A DNA stretch of 64,000 nucleotides from Flammula alnicola (lineage: Eukaryota; Basidiomycota; Agaricomycetes; Agaricales; Strophariaceae), in contig JADNRV010000216.1 in the NCBI GenBank assembly GCA_015499995.1, positions 16,738 through 80,737 of the forward strand. Direction: 5' to 3'. The position numbers were made by a program, and so were the translations under genes. Numbering within the stretch: position 1 is the stretch's first letter; each line of letters begins with the position of its first letter. Of this stretch, positions 33,802-48,572 are shown in pieces. A model generated the notes under the pieces. The model saw only the letters and a list, made by a program, of their open reading frames with translations. It had not been told where the DNA came from and did no database searches.

Positions 33802-36800
33802 TTGCTCTCAAAAACTGATAATCAAGAGACGTACCAAAAAATGATCTTCGCTTACCAAATGATGGCCTCGGCAAGCATACAGAACATTCTTGAGTGACCT
33901 GAATACACTTTCATGTCAGTGTCACTGTGTATTGAAACAAATACACAACTTGAACTTACCGACCCATGGTAGAAGCATCTGCATTGCAGATAATCAAAGA
34001 GATGTGACGATGTGAGAGGTCCTGTCGAAATGGTCAGTCATTGTTTGTATGGATCAGAGATGGCCAAACATACCAGATAAGATGTGCGAGCAATGGCTTG
34101 AGACGACAACGGCGACGGCGATGTGAGACAAGGATGGTGGGATGGACTGTCATAAAGACAGGAAAGTGGGGATGGAAATACTGGGTGGTACGGACATCTT
34201 TTATACTCTTTTTTTGCCAAGAGCTGACACAATCATGGCGAGATTGCCGTGCAGGTGCTCGGTTGCAGGTTTGCAACATCTTTCGGGCTTCAAGAAGCCC
34301 CGATATTTCCCTTACGAAACTGACAACCGATCAAATCCTTAGCTATCAGGGTGCATTTCGGAGAACTCCCCAACAGAGTCTCCTGATTCTTAGATCACGG
34401 TCGCAAAATTCAAATATCCTCTCAAACTTTGGGAAGATTTATTTTCCTTTCATGTTTCTCTCATAGCATCACCTGTAATTTTCCTCAGGATGTTCTACCT
34501 GTTAGCAATTTGCTACCAGGCTGAGCTCCCTGAGGAAAGTCACAGTGGATTCTAATTTGACACATTCCTTTCCATGCCAACTATGTGAAGCTTTGCTTCG
34601 CATATTTAGACCCTGACATAACGAGATGAGCTTAAGTCTTAAGGTCCCCGTGAGTTTGAGTGAATTTCCGGGCAACAAATTCAAGCCTGGCCGCGCTGAG
34701 TCGCATCAGTGAATCAGAATTCTTCTCCAGTGAAATATTTCAGTGGATATTTATCTCTCACTTAAGGTCCTTGAATGGCTCACAGTTTCTGCTGCTGGAA
34801 AGCGGCAGGCAGAACAACACTCACAGCTTGAATATGACACAGGCCTCTAGCAAGCCGGCTGTGAATCTAATTTAAAATTTGGGTAGTCAATTACCCATAT
34901 TGCGAATGACCCTATCGACAAGTTCCTTACCTTTTTGACACATGAAACATAGCCCATCTCGCATACACTTTCCCCGTTGACAGTTGTTCGGTCCAAGCTC
35001 TCCGCGCTTCCTGTCTAAGTCCTATTTTCCATGTCCGTCTCGACATCATCTTCGCCGTATCCCACTCCAAGCGAGTCTCCCTTTGTGCTTTGTATTTTTC
35101 CCAAGTCAATATGTCTGGACCCCGCTGTGAGTAGAATTCAATTTCCTACTGTCAATTAATCACATTGGTTCTTTGCACAGACTTGAATTCTTTTATGCAA
35201 TACTGAGCTGACTTTGTCTCACTATCTCAGGCCGGAATGTTCAGCCGTATCGAGTAAACCCATCGTATGTAACTCACCTTGTCAATTTCCAATTCTCGTC
35301 ATAATTTCTTGTCCCAGCCTCTCTGTTAATGAGGCTTGGCCACTCCAGCATGATAGCCCGAGTACTGAACCTTGCAAATCAATTTTCCATCTTTTCAGTC
35401 ATCGACGTGCGTAACTTTGAAGCCGACCTATACTTGTCTTCATTTTCTGATAGCTTCCCCAGATAATGGTAAATCTCACCATGATCGATTGACAGTGATG
35501 TCGTGCGCTGCCGCTGAGACGTGGCCGCATTCTTTACCCGGATTTCCTGCAGTTAGTATCGAGAATTAGATGATTCAGCTCACCTGCACATATTTGGCTG
35601 GAATCAGGCTTTCGTGTAATGTTGAGTGATTGAAGATGGCGAGATCAAGAGCGCGCCGTGTGGTCTTGCGATCGCTCTCACGTGTCAACCAAATTCAGCA
35701 AATACTCTGCGCTTTCAAAGTCCTCGCGCTCAATTTTCAACTCTCAATAGAATTGGAATCAACCAGTCAGTACATAAAGCCTGATGTCCAGCTCAGTCAG
35801 TATAACACTGTCATCTTTCTGACAGACTGGCGTACAAGGTACTGAAATAAGCGCCCAGGGGCCGAAATGTCCTCGTAATGGTTAAGGAAGTTGGGGCATC
35901 ATCGGCCTTTCGCTTTTCTAAAATATGAATCGAATAGTATATATGTATAGCTTTAACATAAAGAGTAGGCACACAACAAGCCGCTATTGACATGAACCAC
36001 GGTTTCAACTTGGGCCTCTGAATCCGGGAGATTTACCTGACAGAGTGTGTGGTGCAGCACTCAAGCAGCGTTCTCATTTGCAATGGAACAAAGAACGCAC
36101 TGCCATAGTAACCTGATTAGCTCCTTGAATAAATGTATCTTACGGAATACCGTCAACGAAAGATGGAGCAATCGAAGTAGTCGAGATACACCAATGGTCC
36201 CGGGATCAATGTCCTCTCCATCTCCTCCATCCCCAATTCTCTGTTTCATGTCTGAAAAATTACCTGCATTGAATTCCTTGGCTTCGGTAAAGCTTTTACA
36301 TCAATCAAGGGTCCTGTCAAAAAATTTGCGCGAGGGAAGGCAACGAAGAGATCTTGAGGCCGAACAGCGCTTCAAACCTCTCATTGCATTGAAGCCCCAA
36401 TCGTCATTCCGCATGTATTTCATGATTTAGGGTTCTATATCTTAGAGAAAAGCAGAAATTACGATGTAATTTTGGCTGAAAGGGTGTACAGGGAGCGTAG
36501 CATTTTGAAGTTCGAGTTTTCTGGATGAGGCCAACTTGATGAGGCAGAGTGTGGCGCAATCATCGTCGGCCGCAAACTCGAAATCTGAAAACGACACTAA
36601 AAGCGAATTGAAATGAGAAAGGTCAAGTTCAATTGGAACAGTATATGATATTATAACATTCGGTGCTAATATATTTTAGGAGACAACGCACAGGACGGTC
36701 GAGTTCTGCATCTCAAAACTCCGAGGCTGTAGTACAGCATCTCACCTCCATCCCAATACACTGATTACACCATAAAACAACCAGACCTTCTCATAATGTA

Positions 36801-37805
36801 CGTATAATACTCCTATTCTGTCCAGGGTCCCGTCGCTCACATATTGGCAAACGTATATGCCGTTTGAACACAGATCGAAAGGTGGACTCACGGACACGCC
36901 TAGATCGCTGGAACATCGCTTGCGCTGGAAATACCGCTTTTACAGTGCCTCCAAGCACACGCCATGCTCGGTTAGTGCTCCTATAATTACCACCAAGTGA
37001 GTAACATACCGCAGAAGATAGCAACCACTCACCGACAACACCTTCTCCTCGACCCCCGTTTCGATTCCAATTGAAATCCACGTCCAACGGGGACCTCAAA
37101 AACGCACGTAAAATCTCATATATCACCCCATCAAGGTCCTGTCAGCCTAGAACATTGCGCCAGAACGTTTCGCCTGGCTGAAAAGTTCTCCTTGCAACTG
37201 GAGACGGCATGCATTGCGTACGCACGGAATCCGCCTTAATCGTGAATTCAGGTGGATTCAGGGAATTAACAGGGATGTTCTGGATGCTATAATGGTTCGG
37301 CTGGGTCGGCAGGTTGGTGGTCGAGGCTCGGAGGGAGTGTGAGCAAGGCAGGTCAAGTTTTGGGTATAGTCTGAGGACTGTTGAATTTGAGAAAGACAGC
37401 CATTAGCATGTAATCTCTAAACGAATAAAAAACCTTGGGCCCACCTGGAATTTCTCTCTTTATTGGTTGAGTAGACCTCTCAGTTAATAGGTAGCCACTG
37501 CTCAACAAAGGTAGTAGAGGAGTGCACGAAAGTCAGACGGAGGGATGGATGGTCGGACAAGCGCCGATCAAACGCTCGCTTAGCGAATTGTTGGTCCAAG
37601 ACCCTGTACGACCCTTGATCATACTGATTACATTCCGCTACCCTACGTACAAGGTGTGTCGAAAATCTATAAAGGGAGGCGAGAATTTACCCCATCTCCT
37701 CATCCCCTTCCTCCCTTCCCTCCTCCTCTCCTCTCCTCGCCTACTCATCTCCCGAGCCCTCTCCGCTATCATCATCGGACTAGCCGCTCCAAGTCCGTCT
37801 CGCCC

Positions 37806-39998
37806 ATGCTCGCCTGTACCATCGAGTTCATAGCGCATTCGTAAGTGCCTTTGTCGGTTCTTCTCCGCCTGCTTGTCGCTGATAATATCATATCTAGAGC
37901 ATCACATTACGGTCAGCAACTGTTTCTCATGCACGTAAGTAAGCCTTGCTGCTCACCTTAGCGGAGACTGTCGATTCACCCTATACCACCCGTCAGCGCG
38001 CCATTGCATAGCAAAGGTACGACCAAGGCTCGTACTCATCGCCTCGGTACCTGCTGACCCCCCGTTTAACCCCAGATTCTCGCCATGCAACCGTATCTCT
38101 CGGTACGCGTTACACGTTCTCCTCTCCTCCTCGCCCTCGGAGATCTTGCCCCGTGTGTTGTCGTCGACCATAGGATACGTTTCTCGGCATAGACGGACGA
38201 CGAAGGACGAGAATTGGCGCGCATAAGGTTCATAAACGTCCTCGGAGACGGCGTCAAGAAACATCGAAGCCCGACGACGTGGGTCCGCACACCATCACAC
38301 CCACTGGCACCAGCGCGTTCGTATGCCCAGCCAGCGACGCGCACATCCATACCGCCCACCTCCGATCGACTGCAGGGCGGAATTCGCCACCACACGCGCA
38401 GCGCATGTCGGCCAACGTACGTCGTCGTCGTCGTCGTCTCTCCTCGCCTCCTCGCACGCTGACGACCCCAACCCCAACTCTCGCCCATCTCCGCCAGCGA
38501 CACTGTATCAATATCCGACTGGCCGCTGACCACCGCCGTCCAGGCTGCATCGGCGTGCCCATATCTCGTACGTGTACGTATCCGCTACTGCCTTGCTGTG
38601 ATTCCTCTCGTTCTAACACCGTCATGGTATTGTCTTTGCAGCTCCTAACTCCCATTACTGAGCGCCGACGGCTGACAACCGAACAGTCCGAGGACGATGG
38701 CGTGGCGATTGAAGGAGGGGCACGAAAGCGTGTGGGATGGCTGTACATGGCCATAAACGTCGACAGCAGGGAAGGACTGTGCCTCCTGCGACGAAACACA
38801 CGGTAAGCACTATCCCTGGGACCCGGATGTTGAATTAACACGTACTTATTGCATTCGTTTTTAAGGTGCTTCTCGATCCGCTCCTTTCCGCATCACCGAG
38901 CATTCCTTGCCCTCTAACCTCGCGAGCACCACGAAAAAACCAACGAACGAGACACAACGACACGACACCGGCTCAGATTCGTGAGCGATGCTCCGGGGTA
39001 CAGCGGAGGGTAACGACGGCCTTGTTAAATCCAACAGGTATGTCCGTTCCATTCTTCCAGCTTGATGCCAATGTGTTCCTGCTACACGTAGAATAAAGGG
39101 CTGGGTGCGAGAACCACAAGGTAAGCAAAGACATTCTTTACCGAGAACGTATGGTCAAACTTACGCGCTGTTTGTTTCAACACCTCGTCTACTCCACTCA
39201 TTCGCCATCACGCTACTACGCCCATTCGCCGCCGCCGCCACGTCCGTCAGGCCATTTGTGTCGTTTCTCGTGCATGTCGCCGTCGCCGACTTGATGGCGC
39301 CCGAGGATACGAGCAATGCACAAGCTGTACGCAAGAACATTGGTGAGTGAGTCCAGGCGCTCTACCTCATGATACGAGCCCGGAACTTACATGTTTCGTT
39401 CTGCCTTCTTGATGCCCAATCTGCCCCGCCGTTGCCGACAACTTCTCGCGTCGTGTATGCTCTGTCTCCGATCTCCAACGTCGGCCATGATTGCGTGTTG
39501 CCACCGTCGCGAAGATCGGTTCGCAGAAGCCTAGATGGGCCGGTGCGTAGTCGTCTCGCTGCTCGATCGGTGCTGACGCTGATCTTGCTCTCGTTGGTGC
39601 ATCCCAGCTTCGCTGCTGCGCTCCGCCTCCGCCGTAGCCTCGCTGTGGTGTGAAACGATACCGGTAAGTCGTTATTCGAGAGCATTCATGGCTGACTTTG
39701 GCTTTGTCCAGCGACTTCGCGGCAAGAGAGAGGATGGGGGTGAGATACATAGGAGTTTAGGGTGGAAATGAGGAACGGGTGGGTGGTCTGTACACGATGA
39801 GCACAAGGTAAGTCAGATGTGAGGAAGCGGAGGTGTTGTGCTACTGACCTTGGGCATTCGCCAGCCGTATCGACGCCGTCAAGCACCAGAGAGCTCGCAA
39901 GCGCTCAGGCCGTAGAAGAGGGCGTAACGCGGGCATCCTCACTGAGGAGCGAAGGAGCGCGGAGGAAAGGAGCCAAGGTTGACGAAGAGTGGGTATAG
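37806..39998 (+). CDS. Spacer gene candidate, copy in S2
   Basis: Same exon candidates as the S1 copy, starting MLACTIEFIAHS. This copy has the extra C near 38690 that keeps LTTEQSEDDGVAIEGGARKR in one frame, but it has other one-base differences, including an extra T in the second exon (GTTTCTCATGC) and an extra A in the run near 38936. No copy in the window is open throughout. Confidence 0.4.
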
Positions 39999-40723
39999 TC
40001 GCCAGCCGTTGCAACCCTTTCGATTGGCGTTGATGGACGGATGTTGGTTGGGCATCGGTATGCACTCGATTCTCCGCTTCGTCGTTGCTGACAAGATCCG
40101 AGGGCGACATCCATGAGTTGTTGTAAATGCTGTAGTAGTCGAAGGACCGGGCGTGGTTCTTTTCGGTACGAGGAACATTGCGGGGCGGGCACAGAGCAGG
40201 GTTTGTCGTGCATGTGTGGAGCTGGAGAAGGACTGCGGAAGGTGATGAACTTGGGGTTTGACGGCGGGGAGGACAAGGAGGCGGCCCGGGATGGACTGTT
40301 TCTCTCGGGGTGGATATGTCGAAAGGCAATTGAAAGATGTCAGCGAGCTGGCTCGAGGAGTGGAGTGTCGACGTGTGCATGTGGTTGTGTCATTGGAAAT
40401 AGACTTTCGAGACGATAGTGGTCATCCGACGCTGTCTAACGGTGATTGCTGAATACGAGGGTGAGCATGAAATAAGCGGCGGTGTATAGTGGCCACAGGA
40501 GTACGCCGACATGTATGGGGGTGTGGAGTGGCTGTATGTTCCAAGTCCGGTGACCGGAAGCAGGTTGGGTGTTGATACAGGGGAAGAATGGACCATGGAG
40601 ATGTTGCAGAGTTGGCCATTGTAATCGGAGAGAAAGAGGCCGATCGTTGTTGACGGAAACAGAACCAAACTTTGTGGTTGGCCGGATCTCTCTCTGCGGA
40701 TTATTACTGGCCCCCATGCAACC

Positions 40724-43050
40724 ATGGAAAACAACCGCTTCAACCCTTTCAAGTTTGCAAACAGCTCCAAGCCACCTCCACTGCCGCCAAAGGACTACAT
40801 CTACCAGCGCACTGCAAACCCATCCCAACCGTCGCTCTTTGCCGCCGACAGCACTGCACCCTCCTCGCCCCTCTCGCCCAGCATCCAGTACGCCATCCGC
40901 CGTGCCAACTCGCCGTCGCCGTCGCCTCTCTTTTCCTTTGAGACCAGCAACACCACCACCACCAGTATGACCAATAACAACTCTACGCCCTCACTCGTCC
41001 TCTCGCCACCTCCCTCAAACACCGACCCCCCCTCCGTCACAAGTAACAACAGGCAAACGACCATGTCCGTCGCGTCAAAGAAAGACAAGGCACTGGCGTT
41101 TCTCAAGTTTTCGAAGCGCAGCCCGCGCTCGCCGCCCCCGGGTACGAGCAGCAGTGCCCTTCAACAAGCTCTTCTGGCTCTGTGATCGTCATTAGCAACA
41201 GCATCAGTGCGAGTAGCAACGGCTCGGACGAGGGCGACCTGCCTCCGCCCCCGCAGGAGGATGAGGGCATCTCCCTCCCGTGGAACTTTCAGGTGTGTCT
41301 TGTTCCCTCGATGGTTCGTCAACAGCTAACGAATTGGCTGTGTAGCATAATATTCACGTGGATGAAGGGTATGTCCTCCATCACTGCTGCTTCTTCATTC
41401 CTACAAACCACCCCTACTAACCCCTCCACCCGTAGATACGTCGGCATTCCACCCTCATGGTCCACCTCGCTCGCCTCGGCAGGCTTCACGGAAGAAGAGA
41501 TCGCGGCCATCCAGGCGCGCCGTGCAGCAGGCGTCCGCTCCCCGCCCGACCTCCGCTATCTGTACAACGAGCGTCCACGCAGTCCTGCGCTGGCTGGGTT
41601 TCCTGGGTACGTATCTACTTCAATGCCATCTACGGCACTAATAACCCTACTAGTAGCAACACGAACGGAACCACTGCTGGAGTACCGGTGCTGACGCACC
41701 CGACGCCACGGACGACCTCGCTGCACCGCATCGGTCCTTCCGCGCCATCGAACCTCAATCCGAACAACGCCAGCTCGGAGCCCGCATCGTCGCCTTTCCC
41801 AAGTGCAGCTACGAGTACGAGGCCTGCGCTGCCGAGCATCAACACGTCGTCGTCTTCTACAAATTCAACTACTCATGCAACTTCGAACACCAACGCGAGC
41901 ACCTCAACCTCGAACGCGGCTGCGTCGTCCTCCTCAAGCACACCGCTAACAACGACAACGACGGGCAGGAAACCCCCACCCAAACGCAAGCCGCCCTCGT
42001 CGCCTTTGGACGCTGATCTCGAGGATGAGCTAGAGGCGCGGAGGAGGAAGGAGGTGGAAGGACAACGGCAAGGACAAGGACAGGAGCACAGGGCGAACCA
42101 GGCATCGCTGTCGACGGTGGGGTATAGCGAGGAGTATTCGGGGTATGATGCGAGCGAGTGAGTAGTTTTTTTGGATGTGGATTTTTTTCTGTGCTGGGTG
42201 TGGTGATTGATGTTTATCATCGTCATCGTCCTACATATCTCTACTACGTTATTTTACGCGAAGAGGAATTACATTGCTAACCTTCCTCCGCCAGATCCAA
42301 CCACGGCAACAGCAGCTACGACAACACCATGACCTCGAATTCGTTCGCCGGGCTCAACAACTCGACCGCATATAAATACAATCCCGCCGACTCGTCGTCT
42401 TATGCCAGCAGTACTAGGACAGCAACAGCGAACCCGGCGTACACTGTGCGCGGCGCGTATGTATCGGATGCAGACGACGATGACGACGATACGCCTCTAG
42501 CGAGGGTGCCGGTGCGATTGGGGTCGGAGTCGGGGGCGTCGGGTGCGAGTACGATTAGTGCGCGCGGGGTTGGACCGGCTGGAGGGCCGGGGGTGGGATG
42601 CGGTTCAAGGTTGTTAATGCGGATGACGATGGCGATGGGGCAGGAGTAGGAGTAGGAACAGGGGGTAGTGTGGAAGCAGGGGTGGATGTGGATGGGATGG
42701 ATATGGGTTTGGAGGGCGAGGAAAGGGCGGCGAATGCGGCTGCGATTCCGGCTGCCAGTGCGAGTGGGAAGGAGGTCAAGGAGAAGAAGTCGAGTATTTG
42801 GGGGACGAAGATCGCCAAGACGAAGTCGAAAGAGTCGTCGTCGGGTGAGTCTGTTTATTTCTGTGCAGTAGACTGTTCGATTTGCAGGGACAAGATTCCA
42901 AAAAAGGCAGAATCTATTTATAAACTGAAAAAAGAGCCTTCTTCGCAGCACTCTTCCCTCTTTTATTTCCCGCACCGACAAGGTTTCTCCCCGCCCGAAG
43001 GCCAGAAAAACATCGTGACGGGTTTCGCTCCCCGTCTAAGCATTAGGTGA
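40724..43050 (+). pseudogene. Truncated PAK-like gene copy P3, two frameshifts
   Basis: Exons equivalent to P4: 40724-41292, 41346-41368, 41436-41606, 41654-42157 and 42297 onward. One C is missing in exon 1 near 41158 (CCCT where the others have CCCCT), which breaks the frame after about 145 codons, before the CRIB core. One G is missing in the G-run near 42590 in exon 5. The kinase sequence ends at 42843 and the spacer tail stops at 43050. Otherwise it is nearly identical to P2 and P4. Confidence 0.8.
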
Positions 43051-43823
43051 GTCCTAGCACACGTCGAGTAGTAGTGTGAATATAAACAAGTTCAACTTAC
43101 TTGTGACCGCTGTTTTCGAGATGCAAAGAGTCAGTACAAATCAAGGTAATAAATGTCGAGTGTGTGCTTACCTGCAAATGCGGCCCAAGTAAGATCCTCG
43201 GGTCAATGCTCGAAATCACATTGCGGATACTACCAGGGACGAGGGCTCTTTACGAGCCGCAGCCTCTTCTTTTCGATGTGTCACGCAAAAGCGCAGGGCC
43301 ACGCAAAGCCACCTATTCGGTCTCACAGAACACGACCACCACAGAGGTTTCCGGTCATCATCAAAGAACGCGCACAGGCGCAGTTCGGCCATATCTCAAT
43401 GGCCGCAAATCAGACTAAAGTCTTAAAATACTAAATTAGTCTCAATAGCACATAATACTCAATATCAAAGATGTACCACGAAAATCTCAAGTCGTCCGTT
43501 TCACGAGATCACATCCCGCAAAGTCCAAAACCAACAGTCACAATGTCTGTATGCAAAGCATCAGCATTTCATTCCTGCGGACATCAGAAAGAGACATACC
43601 TGTCAATCTTGAATACCATGATCATCTCGGGCTTGTCTTCAATCCCATCATCACTCGGAGCTGACATTCAAAATAAGCCCAATTCAATCTAACAGAAACA
43701 ATACATTCTCACCAAAATAGTGCCGCTCATAGCATGAACACAACCGCTAGAAAGCGATCAAGACCGTGGGCGCTTAATTTCCAGATCCACGCGCTCGCAC
43801 ATTCAGAACCTTGGTTTACCACA

Positions 43824-44564
43824 TGGACCCGTGAAACCCTCTAGGCAAAGGCTGGGAAACACTGATTGCCGGAAACTCAAATGTCATGTCAGAATTTCTA
43901 TAGCCAAAGTCAGCATCAGGAATGGATGATATTATCCTGAAAACTTACCAGCAAACCCGAGAACTGTTCGCCGAAGCGAAGTGGTGCCCGCACATCAAAA
44001 TATATGGCTGGATAAAGAAATCTCAGGCATACTGATTCCCGGAAGCCCAAATATTGTGTTGAAAAATCCCTCTAGGAAAATGCTAAATCAGCATCAAGGG
44101 CAAATAATATTGTATTGAAAACCCACCAGGATACCCTAAAAACCCTCTCTCGAAGCGAAGCGATCCCCGGAAGTCGAAATATAGTGTTAGGGAAATCCTT
44201 CAAGCCATGGTCCACATCCATGGATTCCCGGAAAGCGAAATATGGCATCAGAGTTTCTATAGGCAAAGTCGGCATCAAGGATGGATCATATCATACTGAA
44301 AACTTACCGAGATAACCTAAACCCTGAAAGTAAAGCAATTCTCAGAAGTCAAAATGGATGGTCAGAGAAATCCCTTAAGGGATGGCTCAGCCACACAGAT
44401 CCCCAGAATACTGGAATGAGCACTAAATCAGCATAAGAGGTGAATAATATCATACAGAAGACTTACAAGAAAAGCCTGGAGGCTGGAGCTATCCGTCAAA
44501 GAAAAGTGATCCCCGGAAGTCCAAATATAGTGTCAGAATTTCTGTGTGCAAAGTCAGCATTGTG
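43824..44564 (-). repeat. Degenerate 174-bp tandem array, copy in S3
   Basis: Collinear with the arrays in S1 and S2, with the same cores and the same minus-strand donor and acceptor-like sequences. No unit-number change was noticed. Confidence 0.6.
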
Positions 44565-47500
44565 TTGCTCTCAAAAACTGATAATCAAGAGACGTACCAA
44601 AAAATGATCTTCGCTTACCAAATGATGGCCTCGGCAAGCATACAGAACATTCTTGAGTGACCTGAATACACTTTCATGTCAGTGTCACTGTGTATTGAAA
44701 CAAATACACAACTTGAACTTACCGACCCATGGTAGAAGCATCTGCATTGCAGATAATCAAAGAGATGTGACGATGTGAGAGGTCCTGTCGAAATGGTCAG
44801 TCATTGTTTGGTATGGATCAGAGATGGCCAAACATACCAGATAAGATGTGGCGAGCAATGGCTTGAGACGACAACGGCGACGGCGATGTGAGACAAGGAT
44901 GGTGGGATGGACTGTCATAAAGACAGGAAAGTGGGGATGGAAATACTGGGTGGTACGGACATCTTTTATACTCTTTTTTTGCCAAGAGCTGACACAATCA
45001 TGGCGAGATTGCCGTGCAGGTGCTCGGTTGCAGGTTTGCAACATCTTTCGGGCTTCAAGAAGCCCCGATATTTCCCTTACGAAACTGACAACCGATCAAA
45101 TCCTTAGCTATCAGGGTGCATTTCGGAGAACTCCCCAACAGAGTCTCCTGATTCTTAGATCACGGTCGCAAAATTCAAATATCCTCTCAAACTTTGGGAA
45201 GATTTATTTTCCTTTCATGTTTCTCTCATAGCATCACCTGTAATTTTCCTCAGGATGTTCTACCTGTTAGCAATTTGCTACCAGGCTGAGCTCCCTGAGG
45301 AAAGTCACAGTGGATTCTAATTTGACACATTCCTTTCCATGCCAACTATGTGAAGCTTTGCTTCGCATATTTAGACCCTGACATAACGAGATGAGCTTAA
45401 GTCTTAAGGTCCCCGTGAGTTTGAGTGAATTTCCGGGCAACAAATTCAAGCCTGGCCGCGCTGAGTCGCATCAGTGAATCAGAATTCTTCTCCAGTGAAA
45501 TATTTCAGTGGATATTTATCTCTCACTTAAGGTCCTTGAATGGCTCACAGTTTCTGCTGCTGGAAAGCGGCAGGCAGAACAACACTCACAGCTTGAATAT
45601 GACACAGGCCTCTAGCAAGCCGGCTGTGAATCTAATTTAAAATTTGGGTAGTCAATTACCCATATTGCGAATGACCCTATCGACAAGTTCCTTACCTTTT
45701 TGACACATGAAACATAGCCCATCTCGCATACACTTTCCCCGTTGACAGTTGTTCGGTCCAAGCTCTCCGCGCTTCCTGTCTAAGTCCTATTTTCCATGTC
45801 CGTCTCGACATCATCTTCGCCGTATCCCACTCCAAGCGAGTCTCCCTTTGTGCTTTGTATTTTTCCCAAGTCAATATGTCTGGACCCCGCTGTGAGTAGA
45901 ATTCAATTTCCTACTGTCAATTAATCACATTGGTTCTTTGCACAGACTTGAATTCTTTTATGCAATACTGAGCTGACTTTGTCTCACTATCTCAGGCCGG
46001 AATGTTCAGCCGTATCGAGTAAACCCATCGTATGTAACTCACCTTGTCAATTTCCAATTCTCGTCATAATTTCTTGTCCCAGCCTCTCTGTTAATGAGGC
46101 TTGGCCACTCCAGCATGATAGCCCGAGTACTGAACCTTGCAAATCAATTTTCCATCTTTTCAGTCATCGACGTGCGTAACTTTGAAGCCGACCTATACTT
46201 GTCTTCATTTTCTGATAGCTTCCCCAGATAATGGTAAATCTCACCATGATCGATTGACAGTGATGTCGTGCGCTGCCGCTGAGACGTGGCCGCATTCTTT
46301 ACCCGGATTTCCTGCAGTTAGTATCGAGAATTAGATGATTCAGCTCACCTGCACATATTTGGCTGGAATCAGGCTTTCGTGTAATGTTGAGTGATTGAAG
46401 ATGGCGAGATCAAGAGCGCGCCGTGTGGTCTTGCGATCGCTCTCACGTGTCAACCAAATTCAGCAAATACTCTGCGCTTTCAAAGTCCTCGCGCTCAATT
46501 TTCAACTCTCAATAGAATTGGAATCAACCAGTCAGTACATAAAGCCTGATGTCCAGCTCAGTCAGTATAACACTGTCATCTTTCTGACAGACTGGCGTAC
46601 AAGGTACTGAAATAAGCGCCCAGGGGCCGAAATGTCCTCGTAATGGTTAAGGAAGTTGGGGCATCATCGGCCTTTCGCTTTTCTAAAATATGAATCGAAT
46701 AGTATATATGTATAGCTTTAACATAAAGAGTAGGCACACAACAAGCCGCTATTGACATGAACCACGGTTTCAACTTGGGCCTCTGAATCCGGGAGATTTA
46801 CCTGACAGAGTGTGTGGTGCAGCACTCAAGCAGCGTTCTCATTTGCAATGGAACAAAGAACGCACTGCCATAGTAACCTGATTAGCTCCTTGAATAAATG
46901 TATCTTACGGAATACCGTCAACGAAAGATGGAGCAATCGAAGTAGTCGAGATACACCAATGGTCCCGGGATCAATGTCCTCTCCATCTCCTCCATCCCCA
47001 ATTCTCTGTTTCATGTCTGAAAAATTACCTGCATTGAATTCCTTGGCTTCGGTAAAGCTTTTACATCAATCAAGGGTCCTGTCAAAAAATTTGCGCGAGG
47101 GAAGGCAACGAAGAGATCTTGAGGCCGAACAGCGCTTCAAACCTCTCATTGCATTGAAGCCCCAATCGTCATTCCGCATGTATTTCATGATTTAGGGTTC
47201 TATATCTTAGAGAAAAGCAGAAATTACGATGTAATTTTGGCTGAAAGGGTGTACAGGGAGCGTAGCATTTTGAAGTTCGAGTTTTCTGGATGAGGCCAAC
47301 TTGATGAGGCAGAGTGTGGCGCAATCATCGTCGGCCGCAAACTCGAAATCTGAAAACGACACTAAAAGCGAATTGAAATGAGAAAGGTCAAGTTCAATTG
47401 GAACAGTATATGATATTATAACATTCGGTGCTAATATATTTTAGGAGACAACGCACAGGACGGTCGAGTTCTGCATCTCAAACTCCGAGGCTGTAGTACA

Positions 47501-48572
47501 GCATCTCACCTCCATCCCAATACACTGATTACACCATAAAACAACCAGAACCTTCTCATAATGTACGTATAATACTCCTATTCTGTCCAGGGTCCCGTCG
47601 CTCACATATTGGCAAACGTATATGCCGTTTGAACACAGATCGAAAGGTGGACTCACGGACACGCCTAGATCGCTGGAACATCGCTTGCGCTGGAAATACC
47701 GCTTTTACAGTGCCTCCAAGCACACGCCATGCTCGGTTAGTGCTCCTATAATTACCACCAAGTGAGTAACATACCGCAGAAGATAGCAACCACTCACCGA
47801 CAACACCTTCTCCTCGACCCCCGTTTCCGATTCCAATTGAAATCCACGTCCAACGGGGACCTCAAAAACGCACGTAAAATCTCATATATCACCCCATCAA
47901 GGGTCCTGTCAGCCTAGAACATTGCGCCAGAACGTTTCGCCTGGCTGAAAAGTTCTCCTTGCAACTGGAGACGGCATGCATTGCGTACGCACGGAATCCG
48001 CCTTAATCGTGAATTCAGGTGGATTCAGGGAATTAACAGGGATGTTCTGGATGCTATAATGGTTCGGCTGGGTCGGCAGGTTGGTGGTCGAGGCTCGGAG
48101 GGAGTGTGAGCAAGGCAGGTCAAGTTTTGGGTATAGTCTGAGGACTGTTGAATTTGAGAAAGACAGCCATTAGCATGTAATCTCTAAACGAATAAAAAAC
48201 CTTGGGCCCACCTGGAATTTCTCTCTTTATTGGTTGAGTAGACCTCTCAGTTAATAGGTAGCCACTGCTCAACAAAGGTAGTAGAGGAGTGCACGAAAGT
48301 CAGACGGAGGGATGGATGGTCGGACAAGCGCCGATCAAACGCTCGCTTAGCGAATTGTTGGTCCAAGACCCTGTACGACCCTTGATCATACTGATTACAT
48401 TCCGCTACCCTACGTACAAGGTGTGTCGAAAATCTATAAAGGGAGGCGAGAATTTACCCCATCTCCTCATCCCCTTCCTCCCTTCCCTCCTCCTCTCCTC
48501 TCCTCGCCTACTCATCTCCCGAGCCCTCTCCGCTATCATCATCGGACTAGCCGCTCCAAGTCCGTCTCGCCC

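Larger units (their letters stand above)
32082..40092. repeat. Spacer S2 of the array (8 kb)
   Basis: Second spacer copy, collinear with S1. It shows several one-base losses in short runs against S1 and S3, for example near 33731 (CC to C), 34046 (GG to G) and 34086 (GG to G). It contains the 174-bp-period array at about 33062-33801 and the TATA box at 37668. Confidence 0.9.
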